From Streptomyces asiaticus (GTDB lineage Bacteria > Actinomycetota > Actinomycetes > Streptomycetales > Streptomycetaceae): 64,000 nucleotides of DNA. Both the position numbers and the translations under genes were made by a program. The stretch lies in contig NZ_JAGSHX010000001.1 in NCBI RefSeq assembly GCF_018138715.1, forward strand, positions 186,001 to 250,000, given 5' to 3'. Every line of letters begins with the position of its first letter. The first letter of the stretch is position 1. Below are positions 46,801-58,800 of the stretch, one piece after another. The notes under the pieces were generated by a model, which had not been told where the DNA came from, ran no database searches, and saw only the letters and a program-made list of their open reading frames with translations.

Positions 46801-49800
46801 GCCGGGCGGGTGTCTCCTCGTTCGGACTGAGCGGAACCAACGCGCACACCATCATCGAGCAGGCTCCCGACCTGGAAGAGGCCGTGGCCTCCGAGGTGGC
46901 CGGACCCGAGACGTCGGTGTCGGCGGCCGTGGTGCCGTGGCTGGTTTCCGGGCAGAGCCGGGAGGCGCTGCGGGCGCAGGCCGAGCGGCTGTACGGGCAT
47001 CTGGCGGGGCGGGAAGACATCGGAGTGCTGGACGCCGGACACACGCTGGCGGCCAGGACGGTGTTCGAGCACCGTGCCGTGCTGGTGGGTGAGGACCGGG
47101 AGACCCTTCTGCGTGGCCTGCGGGCCGTCGCGGAGGGCGGAATCGCCTCGGGAGCCGTCCAGGGGCAGGCCGTGACGGGGGGCAAGTCGGCGTTCCTGTT
47201 CTCGGGTCAGGGTGCGCAGCGCCCGGGCATGGGGCGGGAGCTGTACGACGCCTTCCCGGTGTTCGCCCGCGCCCTGGACGAGGTGTGTGCGCATCTGGAT
47301 GTGGTGCTGGACCGTCCGCTGCGGGAGGTGGTGTTCGCGGCGGAGGGAGGCGCGGACGCCGAGCTGCTGGACCGGACGGCCTTCACCCAGCCCGCGCTCT
47401 TCGCCGTCGAGGTGGCGCTGTACCGGCTGCTGGAGCACTGGGGCGTCCGCCCGGACGTGGTGATCGGTCACTCCATCGGTGAGATCGCCGCCGCGCATGT
47501 GGCGGGGGTGTTCTCGCTGGAGGACGCCTGCACGCTGGTCGCGGCGCGTGGCCGTCTGATGCAGGCCCTGCCCGAGGGTGGCGCGATGGTCGCCATCGAG
47601 GCCTCCGAGGAGGAGATCTCCGGTTCGCTGGCCGGTCGTGAGGCCGAGGTGAGCGTCGCGGCCGTCAACGGCCCGACCGCCGTGGTCATCGCCGGTGACG
47701 AGGCGGCGGCGCTGGAGATCGCCGGACAGTGGGCGGAGCAGGGCCGCAAGACCCGCCGGCTGCGGGTCAGCCACGCCTTCCACTCGCCCCGCATGGACGC
47801 GATGCTGGACGACTTCCGTGGCGTCGTCTCCGGCCTGTCCTTCCAGGCGCCGTCCATCGCCCTGGTCTCGAATGTGACGGGCGAGGCGGCGGACGCGGAC
47901 GAGGTGTGCTCGCCCGAGTACTGGGTGCGGCATGTGCGCGAGGCCGTGCGCTTCGCGGACGGAATGCGGGCGGTCACCGCCCAGGGCGTCACCAGGTTCC
48001 TGGAGGTCGGCCCCGACGGTGTGCTGTCCGCGATGGCGCGAGACTGTCTGACGGAGGACCAGGCCGCGGCCTCGGCCGTGGTGCCGGTGCTGCGCAAGGA
48101 CCGTCCCGAGGCCCAGGCGCTGACGATGGCGCTGGCCGAACTCCACGTCCACGGAGCCTCGGTGGAGTGGGAGTCCGTGTTCGCCGGGCGCGGCGCGCGG
48201 ATGGTGGAGCTGCCGGCGTACGCGTTCCAGCGCGAGCGGTACTGGCCCGAGGTGTCCCTCTCCCTGCGCGGCTGGGACGCGCCGGGCGCCGTGGACTCGG
48301 TGGACGCGCGGTTCTGGGAGGCGGTCGAGCGCGAGGACCTCGAAGCGCTCGCCGAGACGCTCGACGTCGACGGCGAGACGCCGCTGAGCGCGGTGCTGCC
48401 CGCGCTGTCCACGTACCACCGCAACCGGCGCGACCAGTCCACGATCGACAACTGGCGCTACCGGGTGGTGTGGAAGCCGGTTCCGGATGCGGCCGAGGGG
48501 TCGTTGTCGGGGACGTGGCTGGTGGTGGTTCCGGCGGCCCGTGCCGAGGACGAGCTGGTGGCGGAGGTCGTCTCCGGGCTCGAGCGGCACGGCGCGGCCG
48601 CGGTGTCGCTGGTGGCCGGCGAACGGGACCTCGACACCGAGGCGCTGGGGGAGCGGCTGCGCGGGGCGATGGCCGACGCGCCCGCCCTGGGTGGCGTGTT
48701 GTCGCTGCTCGCCCTGGACGAGGAGCCCTGCCCGCAACACCCCGCGCTGACCAACGGTCTCGCCCTGACGCTGACGCTGGTGCGGGCCATGGCGAACGCG
48801 GGCATCGAGGCTTCGCTGTGGTGCGGTACGCGCGGCGCCGTGTCGGTGGGCCGCTCCGAACGGCTCAGCCACCCGACGCAGTCGATGGTGTGGGCGCTGG
48901 GCCGGGTGGCCGCGCTGGAGCTGCCGCAGCTGTGGGGCGGTCTGGTCGACCTGCCCGAGTCCCTGGACGAGCGTGCGGTCGCGCGGCTGGCCGGTGTGCT
49001 GGCCGCCGAGACCGCCGAAGACCAGGTGGCGGTGCGCGGTTCCGGAGTGTTCGCACGCCGCCTGACCCGTTCGGCCGCGCCGACCGCCGACGGGACGACG
49101 TGGCGGGCGCGTGGCACGGTGCTGGTGACCGGTGGTACGGGCGCGCTCGGCGGCCAGGTGGCCCGCTGGCTGGTGCGCAATGGCGCCGAACACCTGGTGC
49201 TGACCAGTCGTCGTGGCATCGAGGCGCCGGGCGCGCCCGAACTGCGCGAGGAGCTGGAGGCCCTGGGCGCCCGGGTGACCGTGGCGGCCTGCGATGTGTC
49301 CGACCGTGAGCAACTGGCCGCGGTCCTGGACGCCGTGCCGGAGGAGCTTCCGCTGACTGCGGTGGTCCACGCGGCGGGCGCCAACGCGGCCGCGCCGCTG
49401 GCCGAGACCGGGCTGGCCGACGCCGCCGCCGTGGTCTCCGGCAAGGTGGCGGGCGCCGTCAACCTGGACGAACTGCTCGGCGACCGCGAGCTCGACGCGT
49501 TCGTGGTGTTCTCCTCGATCGCCGGTGTGTGGGGCAGTGGTGGCCAGGCCGCCTACGGTGCGGCCAATGCCTATCTGGACGCGCTGGTGGAGGACCGCCG
49601 TGCCCGGGGCCTTGTCGGCACCGCCGTTGCCTGGGGCCCCTGGGCCGAAGGCGGCATGGCGGCCGGAGACGAGGGCGACCACCTGGCGCGCCGCGGTCTG
49701 CCCACCATGGCGCCGGGCCTGGCGATCGCCGCACTACAGGGAGCGGTCGCGGGCGACGACGGTGTGGTGACGGTCGCCGACGTGGACTGGGAGCGATTCG

Positions 49801-52800
49801 CCCCCGCGTTCACCATCGGGCGGCCCAGCCCGCTCCTCGGCGACCTGCCCGAGGTCCAGCGGGCGCTGGCGAACGCCGGAAACACCGAAGGCACCGGCAC
49901 CGGCTCCGCACTGCGGGAACGCCTCGCGGGGCTCACCGAGGCCGAGATCGACCGGACCCTGCTCGACCTGGTGCGCGCCCACGCCGCCGCGGTCCTCGGC
50001 TTCGCGGGCGCGGAGTCGGTGGAGCCCGCGCGTGCGTTCAAGGAGTTGGGTTTCGACTCGTTGACGGCGGTGGAGTTCCGTAACCGGCTGAACGCGGAGA
50101 CTGGGTTGGTGTTGCCGGCCACGTTGGTCTTCGATTACCCGAGCGCCGCGGTGCTGGCGGGCTATCTGCGTGCCGAGGTGCTGGGTACGCGGGGTGCGGT
50201 GGCCGTGCCGTCGGCGGTGGTGGATCGGGTGGATGACGATCCGATCGCGATCGTCGGGATGAGCTGCCGCTTCCCGGGCGGTGTGCGCAGTCCGGAGGAG
50301 CTGTGGAACCTTGTGGCGGCCGGTACGGACGCCATCACGGACTTTCCCTCCGACCGTGGATGGGATGTCGAGGGGATGTACGACCCCGATCCGGACCGTT
50401 CGGGGACGTTCTACGCCCGCGAGGGTGGGTTCCTGGACGGGGCGGGCGAGTTCGACGCGGCGTTCTTCGGGATTTCGCCGCGTGAGGCGCTTGCGATGGA
50501 TCCGCAGCAGAGGCTGCTGCTGGAGACGTCGTGGGAGGCGTTCGAGCGGGCCGGTATCGACCCGGCGTCCCTGCGCGGCAGCCAGATCGGCGTCTATGTG
50601 GGAGCCGCGACTTCCGGCTACGGAATGGGGCTGAGCGAGATCCCCGAGGGGCTGGAAGGGCAGCTGCTGACCGGCAGTGCCACTTCTGTGGTGTCGGGCC
50701 GTATCTCCTACACCCTCGGCCTCGAGGGACCCGCGCTGACGGTGGACACCGCGTGCTCGTCGTCTCTGGTCGCCCTGCACCAGGCCGCGCAGGCCCTGCG
50801 CCAGGGCGAGTGCTCCATGGCGCTCGCCGGTGGCGTCACCGTGATGACCAGCCCGGTGGCCTTCGTGGAGTTCAGCCGTCAGCGTGGGTTGGCGCCGGAT
50901 GGCCGGTGCAAGCCGTTCGCCGAGGGCGCGGACGGCACGGGCTGGTCCGAGGGTGTGGGCATGCTGCTCGTGGAGCGGCTGTCGGATGCCCGGCGCAACG
51001 GTCACCAGGTGCTGGCGATCGTGCGGGGTTCGGCCGTCAACCAGGACGGTGCGTCCAACGGTCTGACGGCGCCCAACGGCCCGTCCCAGCAGCGGGTGAT
51101 CCGCCAGGCCCTCGCCAACGCCCAGCTGACGCCCGCCGACGTCCAGGCGATCGAGGCACACGGCACCGGAACGACGCTGGGTGACCCGATCGAGGCCCAG
51201 GCGCTGCTGGCCACCTACGGACAGGAGCGCCCGGAGAACCTGCCGCTGTGGCTCGGATCGATCAAGTCGAACATCGGCCACACGCAGGCCGCCGCGGGTG
51301 TGGCCGGTGTGATCAAGATGGTGATGGCGATGCGGCACGGGGTGCTGCCGCGGACGCTGCACGTGGCCGAGCCGTCGCGCGAGGTGGACTGGTCGGCGGG
51401 TGAAGTGCGGCTGCTGACCGAGGCCACCGCGTGGCCCGAGACCGGGCAGCCGCGCCGGGCCGGTGTCTCGGCCTTCGGCGTCAGCGGTACCAACGCGCAC
51501 ACCATCATCGAGCAGGCCCCGCTCCCGGACGAGGCGGAGTCCGCTCCGGCGGCACCCGCCGACGACCGGGGCATGGCCCCCTGGGTGCTCTCCGCCCGGA
51601 GCTCGGAAGCCCTCCGCGACCAGGCCGCACGGCTGCGGGCCCACCTGCTCGAAGGGGCCGAGTCCGGCGTTCTGGACATCGCCGAATCGCTGGTCGCCAC
51701 GCGGTCGGTGTTCGAGCACCGCGCGGTGCTGCTGGGCACCGGACGCGAGACGCTGCTGCGCGGCCTGGAGACCGTCGCCGCGGGCGACGACGCCCCCGGC
51801 ATCGTCCAGGGGCTGGCGGCCGCCCGCGGAAAGACCGCGTTCCTGTTCACCGGTCAGGGTGCCCAGCGCCTCGGCATGGGGCGGGAGTTGTACGACGCCC
51901 ACCCCGTGTTCGCCCGCGCCCTGGACGAGGTGTGCGCACACCTCGATGTGCTGCTTGACCGGCCGCTGCGGGATGTGATATTCGCGGCCGAGGGCAGTGC
52001 GGACGCCGAACTGCTGGACCAGACGGCGTTCACCCAGCCCGCCCTCTTCGCCGTCGAGGTGGCGCTGTACCGGCTGCTGGAGCACTGGGGCATCACCTCG
52101 GATGTGCTGATCGGCCACTCCATCGGTGAGATCGCCGCCGCCCATGTGGCCGGGGTGTTCTCGCTGGAGGACGCCTGCACGCTGGTGGCGGCTCGTGGCC
52201 GTCTGATGCAGGCCCTGCCGGCCGGTGGGGCGATGGTCGCCATCGAGGCGTCGGAGGAGGAGATCGCGGCGTCGCTGGCCGGTCGTGAGGCCGAGGTGAG
52301 CGTCGCGGCCGTCAACGGCCCGACCTCCGTGGTCATCGCCGGTGACGAGGAAGCGGCGCTGGAGATCGCCGAACAGTGGGCGGAGCGGGGCCGCAAGACC
52401 CGCCGACTGCGGGTCAGCCACGCCTTCCACTCCCCGCACATGGACGCGATGCTGGACGACTTCCGCGCGGTCGCGGGGACGCTCACCTACCACGGCCCGT
52501 CCATCGCGTTCATCTCGAATGTCACGGGTGAGCAGGCCGGTGCCGAAGAGGTGTGCTCGCCGGAGTACTGGGTGCGGCACGTGCGGCAGACCGTCCGCTT
52601 CCTCGACGGGGTGCGGACCCTCGAAGCGCAGGGCGTCACCGCGTACATCGAGGTGGGCCCGGACGGCGTACTGTCCGCCATGGCCCAGGACTGCCTGACC
52701 GAACCGGTCGACGACATCGCGGCCCAGGACACACCGGCCCCGCTGCTGGTTCCGGTGCTGCGCAAGGACCGCCCCGAGACGCAGGCACTCGTCGCGGCCC

Positions 52801-55800
52801 TCGCCGAGGCGCACGTCCACGGCGAAACCGTCGACTGGCGGGCCTTCTTCGCCGGGCGCGGCGCCCGCCGCGTGGACCTGCCGACCTACGCGTTCCAGCA
52901 CCAGCGCTACTGGCTGGAGCCCGGTGTCGCGGCGGGAGACGCCGCCGCCTTCGGCCTCGACCCGGCCGACCACCCGCTGCTGGGCGGAGCCGTCCCGCTC
53001 GCGGGCGCCGACGGCCTGGTGTTCACCGGAACGCTCTCGCTGCACACCCAGCCCTGGCTGGCGGACCACGTCCTGCGCGGTGAGGCGGTCCTGGCCACCA
53101 CGGCCCTCGTCGAACTGGCCATCCGCGCCGGTGACGAGGTCGGCCTCGGCCAAGTGGAAGAGCTCGTCATCCAGGCGCCGCTGGTCCTCCCCCGAGGGGG
53201 CGGCGTCCAGATCCAGCTCGTCCTCGGTGAGGAGGACGAGTCCGGCACCCGCTCGCTGGAGATGTACTCACGGGCGGCCGAGCCGCTGGGCGAGGACGAG
53301 TGGATCTGCCACGCCAGCGGTGTGCTCGCCCCGGAGCCGGACGACGCCGCGACCGGCGAAGGAGCGGTGCGCTTCGACTCCGCCGCATGGCCCCCGCCCG
53401 GCGCCGAGCGCGTCGAGGTGGACGGCCTGTACGAGCTGCTCGCCGACGACGGCCTGGTCTACGGACCCTCCTTCCGTGGCCTGCGAGCCGTCTGGCAGCG
53501 CGATGACGAGGTGTTCGCCGAGGTCAGCCTGGCCGAGGAGTCCGTCGTGGACGCCCAGCGGTTCGGGCTGCACCCCGCCCTGCTGGACGCGGCGCTGCAG
53601 TCGCTCGGCCTCGGAGTGCTGGACGGCGTGGGGCGCGGCCGCATCCTGTTCAGCCTGGCTGGGGTGTCGCTGTACGCCTCCGGTGCCTCCGCGCTGCGCG
53701 TGCGGCTCGCCCGCACCGGTCCGGAGACCCTCTCCCTGGCCGCGGTCGACGGAGCCGGCGAAGCCGTGCTCTCCGCCGAGACACTGACGCTGCGTCAGGT
53801 CGCCACGGAGCAGCCGGAGATCCCGGCGTCGGATACGGTCGAGACCACCACCTCCGCCGAGGCGGCCACCGACACCCCCGTCGAGGAGGCGTCCGCCAAG
53901 CCCGCCCGCCGGCGCAAAACCACACGACGCACCGCCAAGCGCGCCGCCGGATCGGAGTCCGGACCGCTCGCCGCGCTGCGAGAGCGGCTGACCGGGCTCT
54001 CCCAGCCCGAGCAGGACCGGGTACTGCTCGATGTGATCCGCACGCATGTCGCGGCGGTGCTGGGACATTCCTCGGCCGACGCGGTCCAGGGATCGCAGGC
54101 GTTCAAGGACCTCGGCTTCAGCTCGCTGACCGCCGTCGAATTCCGTAACCGGGTGAGCAAGGCCACGGGCCTGCGCCTCCCGGCGACGGCCGTGTTCGAC
54201 TACCCGACCCCCGCCGAACTGGCGAAGTTCGCCCGTGCCGAGGTGCTCGGCGCGCGGACCGGCGCGCTGGTGCCGGTGCCGGTCGCGGTGGCGGCCAACG
54301 ACGATCCGATCGTGATCGTGGGGATGAGCTGCCGCTACCCCGGAGAGGTGGCCACTCCGGAGGACCTGTGGAACCTGGTCGCCGAGGGCCGGGACGGCAT
54401 CTCCCCCTTCCCGACGGACCGCGGCTGGGACATCGAGAACCTCTACGACCCGGACCCGGACGAGCCGGGCAAGTGCTACACGCAGGAAGGTGGCTTCCTG
54501 CACAATGCCAGCCAGTTCGACCCGGCGTTCTTCGGGATCTCGCCGCGTGAGGCGATCTCGATGGACCCGCAGCACCGACTGCTGCTGGAGACCTCATGGG
54601 AGGCGCTGGAGCGGGCCGGTATCGACCCGGTCTCCACGAAGGGCAGCCAGACCGGCGTCTTCGCCGGTGTGACCTACCAGGACTACGGCGGTGTCCTCGC
54701 CGGATCCCAGGAGAGCGTCGAGGGCCTGGTCGGCACCGGTGTCTCGCCGAGCGTGCTCTCGGGCCGCATCTCCTACACCCTGGGCCTCGAAGGGCCCGCC
54801 ATGACGGTGGACACCGCGTGCTCGTCGTCGTTGGTCGCCCTGCACCTCGCGTGGCAGGCGCTGCGCCAGGGCGAGTGCTCGCTGGCGCTGGCCGGCGGTG
54901 TGACCGTGATGTCCACCCCGATGTCGATGGTCGAGTTCAGTCGGCAGCGCGCGCTCGCCTCCGACGGCCGCAGCAAGCCGTTCTCGGCCGCCGCGGACGG
55001 CGCCAGCTGGGCCGAGGGCGTGGGCATGCTCGTCCTCGAGCGGCTGTCGGACGCCCGCCGCAACGGCCACCCCGTCCTCGCCGTGGTGCGGGGCAGCGCG
55101 GTGAACCAGGACGGCGCGTCCAACGGCCTGACGGCGCCCAACGGCCCCTCGCAGCAGCGGGTCATCCGGCAGGCGCTGGCGAACGCCCGCCTGTCGGCCG
55201 CCGAGGTCGACGCGGTGGAGGCGCACGGCACGGGTACCACCCTGGGTGACCCGATCGAGGCGCAGGCACTGCTGGCCACCTACGGCCAGGGCCGCCCCGA
55301 GGGCCAGCCGCTGTGGCTGGGCGCCATCAAGTCGAACATCGGCCACTCGCAGGCGGCGGCGGGCGTGGGCGGCGTCATCAAGATGGTGATGGCGATGCGT
55401 CACGGCGTGCTGCCGAAGACCCTGCACCTCGACGAGCCTTCACCGCACGTCGATTGGACGGCGGGCGACGTCGAGCTGCTGGCCGAGGCCAGGCCGTGGC
55501 CCGAGACCGGGCATCCGCGGCGTGCGGGTGTGTCGGCGTTCGGGATGAGCGGCACCAATGTGCACACCATCCTGGAGCAGGCTCCGGAGGTCGAGGCGGA
55601 CGAGACCGCCGAGACCGAGGTGGCAGACGGCCCGGTGGCGTGGGTCGTGGCGGGCAAGAGCAACGACGCGGTGCTGGCCCAGGCCGAGCAGCTGCGGGAG
55701 TTCGTGGCCGAGCGCCCGGAGCTGAGGGCCGCCGATGTGGCCCACTCCCTGGCGACGACCAGGTCCGCGTTCCAGTACCGGGCCGCGGTGACCGGAACCG

Positions 55801-58800
55801 GCCGAGAGGAGCTCCTGGAGCGCCTGGCGGCGGTGGCCGAGGGCGCCAAGGCACCGGGCGTGGTCCGCGCGAGCGCCGTCGAGGAGCCGGGCCGTTCGGT
55901 GTTCGTCTTCCCCGGCCAGGGGGCGCAGTGGATGGGCATGGCGGTGGGGCTGTTGGAGTCCTCGCCGGTGTTCGCCGAGGCGATCGGCGAGTGTGAGACG
56001 GCCCTGTCGGCCTACGTGGACTGGTCGCTGGCCGAGGTGCTGCGTGGCGCCGAGGGCGCTCCCGGATTCGACCGGGTGGATGTGGTCCAGCCGGTGCTGT
56101 TCGCGGTGATGGTGTCGCTGGCGAAGCTGTGGCGTTCGGTCGGCATTGAGCCGGATGCCGTCATGGGTCACAGCCAGGGCGAGATCGCGGCGGCCTGTGT
56201 GGCGGGTGCGCTTTCGCTCCAGGACGCCGCGAAGGTGGTGACCCTGCGCTCGCAGGCCATCGCCGCGGGTCTGGCCGGCCGTGGTGGCATGGTGTCGGTC
56301 GGGTTGCCGGTCGACCAGGTCAAGGACCGCATCGCCGCCTGGGACGGTGGAATATCCGTCGCGGCGGTCAACGGCCCCGGCTCGGTCGTGGTGTCCGGTG
56401 ATCCGGGGGCGCTGGACGAGATGGTCGCGCGGCTTGAGGGTGAGGATGTCCGGGTTCGCCGGGTTCCGGTGGACTACGCCTCGCACTCCGCACACGTGGA
56501 GGCCATCCGCGAGGAGCTGCTGGAGGTCCTGGCGGACATCGCGCCGCGTTCCTCGGAGGTGCCGTTCTACTCCACGGTCTCCGGTGAGCTGATGGACACC
56601 GCCGGTCTGGACGCGGAGTACTGGTACCGCAACCTGCGGCAGACCGTTGAGCTGGAGGCCACCACCCGTACCCTGCTCGGCAGTGGCCACGGTGTGTTCA
56701 TCGAGGTGAGCCCGCATCCGGTGCTCACCCTTCCCGTTGAGCAGACCGTCGAGGCCGCCGGGGCCCAGGCCGTGGTCGTGGGCACGCTGCGCCGCGACGA
56801 AGGCGGCCCGGAGCGGTTCCTGACCTCGATCGCCGAACTCCATGTCAACGGGGCCGACGTCGACTGGCGGAAGGTATTCGCCGGGCAGGGCGGCCGTCAG
56901 GTCGAGCTGCCGACCTACGCCTTCCAGCGGCAGCGGTACTGGCCGCAGCCGGCCGAGGACGGCGGGCTCGGCAACGGCCCCGCGTCCGAGGCCGACTCGG
57001 TGGACGCCCGGTTCTGGGAGGCCGTCGAGCGTGAGGACCTCGAAGGGCTGGCGCAGACCCTGGATCTCGACGGCGAGGCGCCGCTCAGCGCGGTGCTGCC
57101 CGCCCTGTCGTCGTACCGGCGAGGCAGGCGTGACCGTTCGACGGTCGACAACTGGCGCTACCGGATCAACTGGAAGCCCCTCATCGACCAGTCGTCGTCC
57201 GGCTCCGACCTGGAGCAGGGCGCCCCGATCACCGGTACGTGGGCGGTCGTCGTCCCGCCGGTCGACAGCGCCCGTGAACTGGCGGAGCGCATCGCGCGGG
57301 ACGTGGAGCGCCACGGTGCCCGTATGGTGCGGGTCGACCTGGACGAGACGGAGCCGGAGCGGTCCTCGCTGGCCGGGCTCCTGCGGGCCGCGGCGCCCAA
57401 CACGCCCACCACGGACGGATCCGGGCAGGAGGCAACGCCCGCGATCGACGGAGTGCTCTCCCTGCTCGCGCTGGACGAGGAGGCGCTCGCCGGCCACTCG
57501 GGCATTCCGCGCGGCTTCGCCGCGACCGTGGCACTGGTCCAGGCGCTGAGCGACATCGACATCGATGTGCCGCTGTGGCTCGCCACCACCGGAGCCGTGT
57601 CCGTGGGCCGCTCCGACCGGGTCGGCAGCGTCAAGCAGTCCCTGGTGTGGGGTCTGGGCCGGGTGGTCGGCCTGGAGTACGCACAGCGGTGGGGCGGTCT
57701 CGTGGACCTGCCCGAGTCGCCGGACGCGATCGACGAGCGGGCGCTCAACCGCCTGGTCGGCCTGATCGGGCGCTCCGGTGACGAGGACCAGGTCGCGGTG
57801 CGCGCCTCCGGGGTCTTCGGCCGACGGCTCGTCCGGGCGCCCTTGGGCGACACCCGGCCGGTCCGTACCTGGGAGCCTCGCGGCAGCATCCTGATCACCG
57901 GTGGTACCGGCGCCCTCGGCGGCCGCCTCGCCCGCTGGCTCGCCCGTGGCGGTGCCGAGCACCTGGTGCTGACCAGCCGCCGCGGCCTCGACGCGCCCGG
58001 CGCGGCGGAGCTGAGGGACGAGCTGACCGCACTGGGCGCGCGGGTCACCGTCGCGGCCTGTGACGCCGCCGACCGCGGCGCCCTGCGGGAGGTCCTCGAC
58101 GGGCTGCCCGCGGAGTACCCGCTGACCGCGGTGGTGCACGCGGCCGGTGTGCTGGACGACGGCCTCATCGACACCCTCACCGTCTCCCGGACGCAAGGGG
58201 TCTTCCGGCCCAAGGTGGACGCCGTGGTGAACCTCCACGAGCTGACCCAGGACCTGGACCTGTCCGCGTTCATCCTCTTCTCCTCGTACGCCGGAACCGT
58301 CGGTGGCGCCGGTCAGGGCAGCTACGCCGCCGCGAACGCCTTCCTCGACGCCCTGGCGCAGCAGCGCCGGGCCCAGGGGCTGGCGGCCACCTCGGTGGCG
58401 TGGGGCGCCTGGGGCGGCGGTGGTCTGGTCGACGACGCCACCGCGGCCCAGCTGAAGCGGCGCGGTATGCCGGCGCTGGAGCCCGAACTCGCCGTCGACG
58501 CCCTCCAGCAGGCGCTCGACCACGACGAGGTGGACGTCACCGTCGCCGATGTGGACTGGGAGCGCTACGCCCCCGGGTTCGCCTCGGCCCGGCCGCGTCC
58601 CCTGCTGAACGAACTGCCGGAGGTGCGGGAGGCCCTGGAGGCGGCGGAGACCGAGCTCGGTGCGGCCCTCTCCGGGCTGGCCGAGCGCCTCGAAGGGCTG
58701 TCGGCCGCCGAACGCGAGGCGGAGGTGCTCGACCTCGTCAGGTCGCACGCCGCCGAGGTGATCGGGTACCCGAGCGCCGACGCGGTGGAGCCGGACCGGG

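Noticed and set aside
44826..49682. A minus-strand open frame of about 1,600 codons
   Set aside because: Shadow of modules E1-E2; the repeated low-complexity peptides mirror PKS motifs.
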